From Streptomyces sp. Ru73 (GTDB taxonomy: Bacteria > Actinomycetota > Actinomycetes > Streptomycetales > Streptomycetaceae): 43,343 nt of DNA. A model generated the notes under the pieces. It saw nothing but the letters and a program-made list of their open reading frames with translations, was not told the DNA's origin and made no database searches. This document shows, in pieces, positions 1 to 7,710 of the stretch. Made by a program: the position numbers and the translations under genes. Numbering within the stretch: position 1 is the stretch's first letter; every line of letters starts with the position of its first letter. The DNA lies in contig NZ_PQSQ01000069.1 in NCBI RefSeq assembly GCF_002920575.1, positions 1 to 43,343 on the forward strand. Reading direction: 5' to 3'.

Positions 1-44
1 AGGAGGAGGAGGTGGGTGGCCGGGGGGGAGGGAGAAGGGGGAAG

Positions 45-626
45 TCAGCCTCGGACGCCGCGGAGGACCATCGCCACCGCCGCCTCCGTGATCTCCTCCG
101 GGTTCTCCGCCGCGCCCAGTTCGATCCGGCGGACCGCCGCGTCGACAACGCCCTGCAGGAGCATCGCAGCGAGCCTCGGCTGCTCGTGGCCCAATGCGGC
201 AAGCGCCTCGACGATCATGGCGATGAGGCCGCCATGGGCCGCGCGGATCTTCTCGCGCGCACCGGCGTCCAGCTCGCCCGCCGAAATGGCCACGACGGCG
301 CGGTGCCGGCGGTCGCCGACGAGGGCGAGCTGCTGTCGTACGTACGCCTCGACCTTCTCCTCGGGCGTCTCGACGCGCTCCATCGCGGCTTCGACCTCCG
401 CGGCCCACACCGGGAAGTCGACGGCGCAGAGCTCTTCGACGACGGCCGCGCGGGAACGGAAGTACTCGTACACGGAGGAGCGCGCGAGGCCCGTTCGCTC
501 GGCGAGGGCGGGGAAGGACAGGGCGTCCGTACCGCCTTCGGACAGCAAGGTACGAGCAGCGTCCAACAGGGCGTCGCGCTGCATGGTCCGGTGCTCGGCC
601 ACTGAGGCCGCTCGAATCCTGGGCAC
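45..626 (-). CDS. TetR/AcrR-family transcriptional regulator
   Basis: A DNA-binding repressor-type protein of about 193 residues. The N-terminal third carries the TetR helix-turn-helix: the segment DALSFPALAERTGLARSSVY fits the family pattern, followed by YFRSRAAVVEEL as the stabilising helix. The rest is a helical ligand-binding domain of unknown specificity. The frame stays open to an ATG at 695, but homology-like sequence begins only near the GTG at 626, so I chose 626; neither start has a convincing ribosome binding site. It lies downstream of whiG on the same strand, separated by about 560 bp, so it is probably its own transcription unit. No ligand or target can be inferred. The class is clear, the start is uncertain. 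Confidence 0.82.
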   Translation of the reverse strand: MPRIRAASVAEHRTMQRDALLDAARTLLSEGGTDALSFPALAERTGLARSSVYEYFRSRAAVVEELCAVDFPVWAAEVEAAMERVETPEEKVEAYVRQQLALVGDRRHRAVVAISAGELDAGAREKIRAAHGGLIAMIVEALAALGHEQPRLAAMLLQGVVDAAVRRIELGAAENPEEITEAAVAMVLRGVRG

Positions 627-1183
627 GCCACCACTGTACGGATCTGCCCTCGGCAGCGGCACTCCGCGGCACGGCGTAAAGCCCGGCACGATCACTTAGG
701 GGCTGGCCACGTCCCACCCGCGATCTCAGGGTCCACGCCCCTCCCCAGTGCTCGACCAGGTCCCCCGCGGTCTCGCCTCTCACCGTCGCGTCGCAGTCCC
801 GCCCGGGGCCTGCACCGTCTCGCCGCGCACCGTCGCAGTCTCAGCTCGCGCCGCCGCAACCTCGCCTCGTGCCGTCGCCGTGCTCGACGCATACGCTGCG
901 CACCTGGGCGAGCACCGCCCCGGCCCGTGACACATACGGACACGGCGCTCGACGAGACGACCGCGAAGCTCGACACGTACGCCACGGACCTCGACGATTA
1001 CCGCCCCGGCCTCTGCCCCTACTGCGCAACGCTCGCCCCGTGCGGCCGAAAGGCTCGACGCTCACACCCCCCTTGACGCCGTACGGCCAGGAACCTCGGC
1101 TCCCACGGCCGTGCACCTCCACGCGCACAGCCAGGAAGCACAACGCGTACAGCACCAGCCTCGCCTCGATCCGTCGCCGACCG
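627..1183. other. Intergenic region between tetR and whiG, no gene recognised
   Basis: About 557 bp without a credible gene. The part at 760-900 holds degenerate repeats of a GTCGCAGTC-like word. Open frames on both strands give arginine/alanine-rich translations with no domain character. I see no clear terminator for whiG here. Confidence 0.5.
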
Positions 1184-2020
1184 TTACCGCCCCACGTCGG
1201 CCAGTTTGGCTCGCAGCTGGAGGACGGACTTGGTGTGGATCTGGCTGACCCGGCTCTCGGTGACGCCCAGGACGTTGCCGATCTCGGCGAGGGTGAGTCC
1301 TTCGTAGTAGTAGAGGGTGACGACGGTCTTCTCGCGTTCGGGGAGCGTGTTGATGGCACGGGCAAGGAGCCGGCGCAGTTCGCGGTCCTCGGCGATCTCG
1401 ACCGGGTTCTCGGCCGCCGTGTCCTCGAGGGTGTCCATCAGGCTCAGCCGGTCGCCGCCCTCGTTGCCGGCGTGCAGCAGTTCTTCCAGGGCGACGACGT
1501 TGGCCAGGGACAACTGGCTGAAGACGGCGTGGAGTTCTTCGAGGGCGATGCCCATCTCCGCGGCGACCTCGGCCTCCGAGGGAGTGCGGCGCAGCTTCGC
1601 CTCGAGGGTGGCGTACGCGCGCTCGACGGCCCGCGCCTTCTGGCGGACCGAGCGGGGGATCCAGTCCAGGGCGCGCAGCTCGTCGATCATCGCGCCGCGG
1701 ATGCGGGTGATGGCGTACGTCTCGAACTTGATGGACCGTTCCGGTTCGAACTTCTCGATGGCGTCGATCAGCCCGAAGACGCCGGAGGAGACAAAGTCGG
1801 CCTGCTCGACGTTGGGCGGCAGGCCGACGCTGACGCGGCCCGCGACGTATTTGACCAGCGGCGAGTAGTGCAGGATCAGCTGCTCCCGCAGCCGTTCGTC
1901 GCCCGACGCCTTGTAGGAGCGCCAGAGCTCCTCTAGCGAGGTGGGCGCTGCCGGGCGCACGCTGCCGCGGGCGGCGGGGGGTACCGCCGCGCGGTCAGAC
2001 CCGGAAGTGTGCTGGGGCAT
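1184..2020 (-). CDS. whiG: RNA polymerase sigma factor WhiG (FliA/SigD-type sigma-28)
   Basis: WhiG is the sigma factor that commits Streptomyces aerial hyphae to sporulation. It directs RNA polymerase to targets such as whiH and whiI. The 278-residue protein shows region 2 (LILHYSPLVKYVAGRV, then DFVSSGVFGLIDAIEKF and the -10 recognition segment with FETYAITRIRGAMIDELR). Region 3 follows (PRSVRQKAR...AYATLEAKLRR), and the region 4 helix-turn-helix is LTLAEIGNVLGVTESRVSQI near the C-terminus. The ATG at 2020 is preceded by AAGG at good spacing; the frame continues upstream but without family similarity. It lies 260 bp downstream of dprA in the same direction. Identification rests on the close match to the WhiG pattern and on the Streptomyces gene order. 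Confidence 0.96.
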   Translation of the reverse strand: MPQHTSGSDRAAVPPAARGSVRPAAPTSLEELWRSYKASGDERLREQLILHYSPLVKYVAGRVSVGLPPNVEQADFVSSGVFGLIDAIEKFEPERSIKFETYAITRIRGAMIDELRALDWIPRSVRQKARAVERAYATLEAKLRRTPSEAEVAAEMGIALEELHAVFSQLSLANVVALEELLHAGNEGGDRLSLMDTLEDTAAENPVEIAEDRELRRLLARAINTLPEREKTVVTLYYYEGLTLAEIGNVLGVTESRVSQIHTKSVLQLRAKLADVGR

Positions 2021-2280
2021 TCGTCGCCTTGAGCCGTTCTGCCGAAACGCTGGTGAGGAGGTGCGTGAGGGTCGTGTGGTCCGTGGAGGGCGGATGCCTT
2101 GCGAGCGTAGCGTGACTACGGTGTCGCAGTGTGCGATCAGAGCGTGTTCGGGTGTGCGCAGATTCGTCCGGTAGTCCGCACCCTCGGATGACGTCGGCCT
2201 GCTTCGCAGCCGTCCGCGCGAAACTCGCAAAGATGCATTCTGCGGTCATCCCCCTCACCTTTTCACCCGTTCGTCCCAGG

Positions 2281-3510
2281 TCAAGAACCGCCTCGCCGGT
2301 AACTTCCCGCCGAATGGCCGCAAGGTGGTAACTCCCAGCGCGAACCGCATCTTTGAACGAATCCGAGCGCCTGCAATTCGAAGAGCTTCACTTGGGTCAC
2401 TTCCAGGGCGGTCGCGGCGTCGCGGGCGATCTGCGAGGTGTCGGCCGTCCCTCGTAACGGAAGTACTTCGAGCAGACGTGCGGCCGTCGGGTCCAGCAGG
2501 TCGCGTGCCAGTACGGGCCCGCGGCGTTCGGGAGCGAGGTCACCGATGCTGCCGACCAGTTCGACGACCTCGGCGGCGTCGGTGACCACCGCGGCTTCTC
2601 CCCGGAGCAGCTGGTGCACGCCGGCCGAGAGGCTGCTGGTGACCGGCCCCGGCACGCCCATCGTGAACCGTCCCAGCTCGGCGGCGCGGCGGGCGGTGGC
2701 CAGTGATCCGCTGCGCAGCGCGGCCTCGATGACGACCGTGCCCCGGGTGAGGGCGGCGATCACGCGGTTGCGCTGGATGAACCGGCTGCGGGTCGGATGG
2801 TCACCGGGTGGCAGTTCCGCGAGGATCAGCCCCTGTTCGGCGATGCGTCCGATCAGTTCGGTGTGCCCGCTGGGGTAGACGCGGTCGACGCCGGAGGCGA
2901 GTACGGCCACGGTCGCGCCGCCTGCCGCCAGGGTGCCCCGGTGGGCCGCGCCGTCCACGCCGTATGCGGCGCCCGACACCACCGTCCAGCCGCGTTCGGC
3001 GAGGCCGGCGCCCAGGGTGGCCGCCACGTGCGCGCCGTACTCCGTGCAGGCGCGGGCGCCGACGAGGGCGACGGAGCGCAGGGCCCACAGGCGCAGGTTC
3101 GCCGTACCGCGTACCCACAGGCCGACGGGGCGGGCGTCACCCAGGTCGTCCAGCTGCCGGGGCCATTCCTCGTCGCCGGGGCAGACGAAGCGGCCTCCGA
3201 GTGCGGCGACGGCGGCCAGGTCGGCCTCGGGCGAAGCACGCTCGGCGCGCAGCCGCAGGCCCGCCACTTTGGCCGCGCGGGCGCCTGGGGGCGGGTCGTC
3301 AGCGCCGGTGAGTGAGCGCCAGAGGGCGAGCGGGCCCATCTTCCGCAGCCATCCGCCGGTGACGTCGTCGCCCGGTTCGAGAACGCGGGTGAGGGCTGCC
3401 CGGGCCAGGCGCTCGGCGTCGGGAACGGGGCCGTTGCGTGCGCCGGGGTACGCATCACGTGGCTGCGGAGGCGCCGGCCCGCGCCCCGGATCGCCGTCGA
3501 AGCGGGTCAT
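2281..3510 (-). CDS. dprA: DNA-processing protein DprA/Smf
   Basis: DprA binds incoming single-stranded DNA and loads RecA in transformable bacteria; in Streptomyces its role is unproven. The protein is about 409 residues. An N-terminal helical (SAM-like) part is followed by the Rossmann-fold DprA domain: SVALVGARACTEYG, then VSGAAYGVDGAAHRGTL, ASGVDRVYPSGH and FIQRNRVIAALTRGTVVIEA are the signature blocks. A C-terminal winged-helix-like segment (TSQIARDAATALEVTQVKLFELQ) follows. The ATG at 3510 overlaps the stop of comM in an ATGA arrangement, so translation is probably coupled. It is the last gene of the yraN-comM-dprA operon. Confidence 0.94.
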   Translation of the reverse strand: MTRFDGDPGRGPAPPQPRDAYPGARNGPVPDAERLARAALTRVLEPGDDVTGGWLRKMGPLALWRSLTGADDPPPGARAAKVAGLRLRAERASPEADLAAVAALGGRFVCPGDEEWPRQLDDLGDARPVGLWVRGTANLRLWALRSVALVGARACTEYGAHVAATLGAGLAERGWTVVSGAAYGVDGAAHRGTLAAGGATVAVLASGVDRVYPSGHTELIGRIAEQGLILAELPPGDHPTRSRFIQRNRVIAALTRGTVVIEAALRSGSLATARRAAELGRFTMGVPGPVTSSLSAGVHQLLRGEAAVVTDAAEVVELVGSIGDLAPERRGPVLARDLLDPTAARLLEVLPLRGTADTSQIARDAATALEVTQVKLFELQALGFVQRCGSRWELPPCGHSAGSYRRGGS

Positions 3511-5117
3511 GACCGGCTCACCGCCATGGGCACACCGCGGCGGACTCCGGTGCGCAGCTCCAGGGCCCAGTCGACGTCCTCGGCCGTCGGCCGGTCGCGG
3601 CCCGCGAGGTCCGCCGCGGTCCAGGCGACGCGCAGGACGCGGTCCAGGCCGCGGGCGGTGAGCTGGCCGTTCTCCAGGTCGCGCTCGGCCTGGAGGAGTG
3701 CGCCGGGGGCGACGGACCACCGGGTGCGCAGCTCGTGACCCGGGACTTCGCTGTTGGTCCGCCAGGGGGTGCCGGCGAAGCGGTGCGCCGCGCGTTCCCT
3801 GGCGGCGGCGATCCGGTCGGCGACCTCGGCGGTGGATTCCCCGCGCGCTCCCGCGACCAGTTCGCTGCGGGCGACGGGTTCCACGGCGATACGGAGGTCG
3901 ATCCGGTCCATGAGCGGTCCCGAGAGCCGGGCGCGGTAGCGCGTGATCGATGAGGGGCGGCATTCGCAGCCGCCCGCGGTGGTGCCGTGGCGTCCGCAGG
4001 GGCAGGGGTTGGCGGCCAGTACGAGCAGGAAGGAGGCCGGGAGGCGCATCATTCCGGCGGCGCGGGCGACCACGACGTGTCCGGACTCCAGGGGCTGGCG
4101 CAGCGCGTCGAGCACCTTGGCGTTGCATTCGGCGGCCTCGTCGATGAACAGGACGCCGCGGTGGGCCAGGGAGACCGCTCCCGGGCGGGGCAGTCCGCTG
4201 CCGCCGCCCACGAGGGAGGCCATGGTCGCCGAGTGGTGCGGTGCGCAGTACGGCGGACGGCTGACCAGGGGCTGGCCGGGCGGGAGCATGCCCGCGACCG
4301 AGTGCACCGCGGTGACCTCCAGGGACTCCTTGGAGGACAGGGGCGGCAGGAGCCCGGGGAGCCGCTCGGCGAGCATGGTCTTGCCGGCTCCCGGTGGCCC
4401 CTTGAGGAAGATGTGGTGCCGTCCGGCGGCGGCGACTTCCAGGGCCCGCCGGGCACCGTGCTGGCCCGCGACCTCGGCCAGGTCCGGTGGGCGCGCGTCG
4501 GGAGGCAGCCCGGCGCACGATCCTGCGCCCGGTACGACCAGCCCGGCGAGCAGTGGGTCCGGGCGGCCCGGCTCGTCGCGCTCCTCGTCCTCCTCGGGGA
4601 CGGGCCCGTCGGTGAGGACGGCGATGAGCTGCCGCAGGCTGCGGACGCCGAGGACGGAGACACCCGGGACGAGCGAGGCCTCGGCCGCGGTGCGCTCGGG
4701 GACGACGACCTGGCGGTATCCGGCGTCGGCGGCGGCGAGGACGGCGGGGAGCACGCCGCGTACGGGGCGGACGCGGCCGTCCAGGCCCAGTTCGCCGATC
4801 ATGACGAGGTCGGTGAGCTCCCGTGGGTCGATGAGTTCGGCAGCGCCCAGGACGGCGCAGGCGACGGCCAGGTCGAAGCCGCTGCCGCCCTTGGGTACGG
4901 AGGCCGGGCTGAGCCCGACGGTCAGCTTCTTCTGCGGCCATTCGGATCCGCTGTTGACCACGGCAGCGCGCACCCGGTCGCGCGATTCGACGAGGCTCTT
5001 GTCGGGGAGGCCGACGAGGGTGAAGGCGGCGACGCCTGGTTCGAGGTCGGCCTGCACCTCGACGACCACGCCTTCGACGCCGACCAGCGCGACCGAGCAC
5101 GTGCGGGCGAATCCCAT
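3507..5117 (-). CDS. comM: ComM/YifB-family Mg-chelatase-like AAA+ ATPase
   Basis: ComM is a hexameric helicase that promotes branch migration during integration of transforming DNA, as shown in other bacteria. The 536-residue protein has the N-terminal Lon-like domain (FTLVGLPDKSLVESRDRVRAA). The central AAA+ module has Walker A GPPGAGKTMLAERL and Walker B GVLFIDEAAE, then ANPCPCGRHG, the Cys/Gly-rich signature of the family. The C-terminal Mg-chelatase domain contains RYRARLSGPLMDRIDL. The start is the ATG at 5117, which overlaps the yraN stop (TGATG), and the end overlaps dprA by 4 nt. Length and motifs are complete. Confidence 0.95.
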   Translation of the reverse strand: MGFARTCSVALVGVEGVVVEVQADLEPGVAAFTLVGLPDKSLVESRDRVRAAVVNSGSEWPQKKLTVGLSPASVPKGGSGFDLAVACAVLGAAELIDPRELTDLVMIGELGLDGRVRPVRGVLPAVLAAADAGYRQVVVPERTAAEASLVPGVSVLGVRSLRQLIAVLTDGPVPEEDEERDEPGRPDPLLAGLVVPGAGSCAGLPPDARPPDLAEVAGQHGARRALEVAAAGRHHIFLKGPPGAGKTMLAERLPGLLPPLSSKESLEVTAVHSVAGMLPPGQPLVSRPPYCAPHHSATMASLVGGGSGLPRPGAVSLAHRGVLFIDEAAECNAKVLDALRQPLESGHVVVARAAGMMRLPASFLLVLAANPCPCGRHGTTAGGCECRPSSITRYRARLSGPLMDRIDLRIAVEPVARSELVAGARGESTAEVADRIAAARERAAHRFAGTPWRTNSEVPGHELRTRWSVAPGALLQAERDLENGQLTARGLDRVLRVAWTAADLAGRDRPTAEDVDWALELRTGVRRGVPMAVSRS

Positions 5118-5776
5118 CAGGTCACCCCCCGGACGTGGGTCACGACGGGCGCGCCGCGGGCGGGGAGCTGGACGCCGATCACGTCGATGCGTACGCCGCC
5201 CGGGGGCGGGCCGCCGTGCGCCGAGGCCCAGTGCTCGGCGAGGAGGCAGAGGCGGCGGGCCTTGGTCGGCGTGACGGCCGCCATGGGGTGTTCGTACGGC
5301 CCGGCGCGCCGGGTCTTGACCTCGCACACGACGTACGCGTCGGCGTCGGCGGCGACGATGTCGATCTCTCCGAAGCGGCAGCGCCAGTTGCGGTCGAGGA
5401 TGCGCATGCCCTGGGCCGTCAGCCGGCGGGCAGCGAGGTCTTCGCCGTACCTGCCGAGTCCGGACCGGCGGCTGCCGCTCCGAGCGCGGCCGGCGGGGCC
5501 ACCCCGGCTCCGCGGGCGCCTGCGTCGCTTCTTCGCCGGTCCGGCCGGTCCGGCGAGGCTCGCCAGGCCGGTCGGGTGCGTCGGGCCGGTCGGGTGCGTC
5601 GGGCCGGTGGGGCCTGCCGGACTCGTCGGACCGGTAGCTCCTGCCGGGCTCGTCGCACCGGTCGATGCGGTCCGCCCCGTCGGGCCGGTCGGTCCCGTTT
5701 CGCAGGGCTCCGGCCACCCCTCCGCTGGTCCTCGCGCACCGCTTCCGACCGCGGTGTTCTCTGCTGTGGCGTTCAT
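5117..5776 (-). CDS. yraN: YraN/UPF0102-family endonuclease-like protein with collagen-like N-terminal extension
   Basis: The conserved domain begins near residue 107 (GLGRYGEDLAARRL) and shows the nuclease-like core GEIDIVA (137-141 region) and VVCEVKTR (149-156). This is typical of the roughly 120-residue YraN family, which resembles Holliday-junction resolvase folds; its function is not established. Unusually, about 100 residues precede it. They are rich in Gly-Pro-Thr triplets (residues 28-80), with a tandem TGPTHP repeat encoded by 18-bp DNA units, then a basic patch KKRRRR at 82-87. The ATG at 5776 is the only clear upstream start, with a weak ribosome binding site; the true start could lie further in. 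It overlaps comM (TGATG). Confidence 0.85.
   Translation of the reverse strand: MNATAENTAVGSGARGPAEGWPEPCETGPTGPTGRTASTGATSPAGATGPTSPAGPTGPTHPTGPTHPTGLASLAGPAGPAKKRRRRPRSRGGPAGRARSGSRRSGLGRYGEDLAARRLTAQGMRILDRNWRCRFGEIDIVAADADAYVVCEVKTRRAGPYEHPMAAVTPTKARRLCLLAEHWASAHGGPPPGGVRIDVIGVQLPARGAPVVTHVRGVT
5567..5608. repeat. 18-bp tandem repeat inside yraN
   Basis: Two exact copies of an 18-bp unit (5567-5584 and 5585-5602) plus a six-base partial copy. In the yraN frame they encode repeated TGPTHP. The period is a multiple of three, so copy-number change would keep the frame. Confidence 0.85.
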
Positions 5777-5812
5777 TCGGCACCACCTCCGGCACCGACT
5801 GTGACGCGTACG

Positions 5813-5858
5813 CCACCAAGTATTGGATCTTGGTGGACAACTCAGCGACTGTGGATAA
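5813..5858 (-). promoter_or_regulatory. Inverted repeat and two DnaA-box-like sites upstream of yraN
   Basis: CCACCAAG (5813-5820) and CTTGGTGG (5829-5836) form a perfect 8-bp inverted repeat with an 8-nt loop. On the minus strand TTGTCCACC (5832-5840) and TTATCCACA (5850-5858) match the DnaA-box pattern at eight and nine of nine positions. They lie 37-82 bp upstream of the yraN-comM-dprA operon. The sequence match is direct; binding by DnaA is inference. Confidence 0.45.
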
Positions 5859-5917
5859 CCCCGTCACCCGTGAGAGGGAAATGCCCCGCCCCCGGTCGCT
5901 CACGGGGAAACGGTCAC

Positions 5918-6226
5918 TCAGCCGCCCGGCAGTTCGAGGTCGCTCTTGTTCAGCTCCTCGATGTTCACGTCCTTGAACGTGAGAACCCGGACCTGCTTCA
6001 CGAACCTGGCCGGGCGGTACATGTCCCAGACCCACGCGTCTGCCATGGAGACTTCGAAAAAGACCTCACCCTGAACGGAGTGCACCTGCATCTCGTAGTC
6101 GTTGGTGAGGTAGAACCGGCGCTCGGTTTCAATCACGTATTTGAACAGTCCGACGACGTCGCGGTACTCCCGGTAGAGCTTCAGCTCCATCTCGGTCTCG
6201 TACTTTTCGAGGTCCTCGGCGCTCAT
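5918..6226 (-). CDS. DUF2469-family conserved actinobacterial protein
   Basis: A 102-residue acidic, soluble protein starting MSAEDLEKYETEMELKLYRE. It matches the highly conserved actinobacterial DUF2469 family, which in Mycobacterium and Streptomyces also sits beside yraN and signal peptidase genes. No biochemical function is established. The ATG at 6226 is preceded by AAGGGGA at good spacing. It follows the NUDIX gene by 38 bp, consistent with being the last gene of the sipZ-nudix unit; this agrees with the published view that sipZ heads a separate operon with unrelated genes. No metal motifs or membrane segments are seen. Confidence 0.9.
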   Translation of the reverse strand: MSAEDLEKYETEMELKLYREYRDVVGLFKYVIETERRFYLTNDYEMQVHSVQGEVFFEVSMADAWVWDMYRPARFVKQVRVLTFKDVNIEELNKSDLELPGG

Positions 6227-6264
6227 GGCAGATCCCCTTCAGCCGTGCGTCCCCCTATTGTGCG

Positions 6265-6798
6265 TCAGGCGCACTCGGTCTCCAGGACCACCGGCGCACT
6301 AGGGGGTCCTTCGTCGAGCAGTGTGCGCAGCAGCTCGGCGAGTCTGGTCGGGTACACCGTCTCATGGGTTGCGGAAAGTTCCGCCACCGTCCACCACCGC
6401 AGACCCGCCACGCTGCGCCGTTCCAGCTCCGTCAGCCCGCTGAGCCGTGTCGCGGTGCTCCGGGTACGGGCCAGGAAGTACCACTCGTCCTGGTCCCAGC
6501 GGCGGCCGTCGAACGGGAACGAGCAGTGCCGGCGCCACAGGACGGGGCCCAGCTCGGCGTCCGTGATCCCGGTCTCCTCGGCGAGCTCCCGCAGGGCCGC
6601 CTCTTCCCGGCTCTCCGTGCCCTCCAGGCCGCCGCCCGGCGTGAACCACCAGGTCCGCGTCGGTTCGTCCGGTTCGAAGCCGTGCATCAGCAGGACCCGG
6701 TTCTCGGCGTCGAGCAGGATCACCCGGGAGACGCGCCGCAGCGCGGCGCCTTCTGGTGCTCCGGGCTGCTCCTGTATGCCGGTGTCCGCCTCAGACAC
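6265..6798 (-). CDS. NUDIX hydrolase
   Basis: A 177-residue pyrophosphohydrolase of the NUDIX superfamily. Such enzymes cleave nucleoside diphosphates linked to another group; the substrate here is unknown. The NUDIX box is intact: starting GGLEGTE, then SREEAALRELAEETGI, it fits GX5EX7REUXEEXGU exactly, with the metal-binding glutamates present. A preceding GG-containing strand (TWWFTPGG) is typical. The start is a GTG at 6798 with a strong GGAGGAGG site seven bases upstream, and it overlaps the end of sipZ by 8 bp, so the two are translationally coupled. The substrate cannot be told from sequence; MutT-like housekeeping of oxidised nucleotides is one possibility. Confidence 0.9.
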   Translation of the reverse strand: MSEADTGIQEQPGAPEGAALRRVSRVILLDAENRVLLMHGFEPDEPTRTWWFTPGGGLEGTESREEAALRELAEETGITDAELGPVLWRRHCSFPFDGRRWDQDEWYFLARTRSTATRLSGLTELERRSVAGLRWWTVAELSATHETVYPTRLAELLRTLLDEGPPSAPVVLETECA

Positions 6799-7519
6799 GC
6801 GCTCGCCTCCTCCGGTTCGCGACCGGCCCGTAGGCCGCTCCCCCCAGTATCAGTACCGCGCCGGCCACGATGGCCACCACGATGGGCCGCAGGGGCCCCG
6901 GCTGGGAAGTACCGCCCGGCAGCGTCTCGAAACCCGTGGGGCGCTGCATCATGCCGAAACTGCTGATCGGCCAGGCCTTGGCGTCCACGCGTGCGGTGAC
7001 CGCGCCGCGCGGGACGGCACCGTGGTCGCCGTCCGTGAGGTGCACCCGGGAGTCCATGGAGTCGCTGCGGTGATCACCGAGGAGGAAGAGCTGGCCCTTG
7101 GGGACCTCGGCCTTGAAGCCCACGGGGGAGGCCGGTCCGCTGCCCTGGAGGTACGGCTCGTCGATGGGCTTGCCGTCGACGGTGAGCTTGCCGTCGGCGT
7201 TGCAGCAGGCGACCTTGTCGCCGCCGACCCCGACGACCCGCTTCACCATGGGCACGTCGCCCCATACGGAGTCCTGGAAGACGACGATGTCGCCGCGGTG
7301 CACCTCGGAGCCGTCGACGCGCTGCGCCAGGACGCGGTCACCGGCCCCGATGGTGGGCGCCATCGAGTCGGTCGGCACGGTGTACGGGCGGTAGAGCACC
7401 GCCCCCCATATGAATCCGCCGAGGAACAGCACACAGCCGAGGGCCACCGCCAGCCCGGACAGCACGCTGCCGGCGGTCCGGACGTGGCCGTCGCTCGTAC
7501 GCACTGCGCTCCTGCTCAT
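6791..7519 (-). CDS. sipZ: Type I signal peptidase (SipZ-like)
   Basis: A membrane-bound serine/lysine protease that removes signal peptides from exported proteins at the outer face of the membrane. Of 242 residues, 16-42 form the N-terminal membrane anchor. VPTDSM carries the nucleophile Ser52, and MVKRVVGVGGD carries the general base Lys93. GDHRSDSMDSR is the conserved box E. A second hydrophobic segment (IVVAIVAGAVLILGGAAYG) and RRRR follow at the C-terminus, so it has an N-in, C-in two-anchor topology like SipY. The ATG at 7519 has GGGAG upstream; the extension to 7573 lacks similarity. It is fourth in the sip cluster, but a 190-bp gap and a promoter separate it from sipY. Confidence 0.93.
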   Translation of the reverse strand: MSRSAVRTSDGHVRTAGSVLSGLAVALGCVLFLGGFIWGAVLYRPYTVPTDSMAPTIGAGDRVLAQRVDGSEVHRGDIVVFQDSVWGDVPMVKRVVGVGGDKVACCNADGKLTVDGKPIDEPYLQGSGPASPVGFKAEVPKGQLFLLGDHRSDSMDSRVHLTDGDHGAVPRGAVTARVDAKAWPISSFGMMQRPTGFETLPGGTSQPGPLRPIVVAIVAGAVLILGGAAYGPVANRRRRARV

Positions 7520-7569
7520 CCCGCGCTCCCACCCCGCGGGAACGTCCCGCGTCGAAGATCCGGGACGGC

Positions 7570-7599
7570 ACATTACCTGGGGTTACATGCCCCAGTCAG
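7570..7599 (-). promoter_or_regulatory. Putative sipZ promoter with inverted repeat in the spacer
   Basis: On the minus strand CTGACT (plus 7594-7599) and TAATGT (plus 7570-7575), 18 bp apart, resemble -35 and -10 boxes. The spacer holds a perfect inverted repeat CTGGGG/CCCCAG (7577-7582 and 7590-7595) with a 7-nt loop. A start near 7563 would give a leader of about 40 nt. Published work on S. lividans places a separate promoter before sipZ, which fits. Confidence 0.5.
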
Positions 7600-7710
7600 C
7601 CTCCGGCCGACGGCCCGATCCGGGCATCCCGGACGCCGTTGCCGGACGTCCGCCACGTGTCGACGCTCCGTCCGCCGGAAGCACACACATCCCTCACGTG
7701 CGGCAGTGGA

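Noticed and set aside
692..1936. Possible small genes between tetR and whiG, on either strand
   Set aside because: Translations are Arg/Ala-rich with no protein pattern, no good ribosome binding site, and one overlaps whiG in antisense.
2021..2280. A BldD operator or defined promoter for whiG
   Set aside because: Only partial matches (for example GTAG-CGTGA-CTAC at 2107-2119 and scattered TACGCT) were found, too weak to assign.
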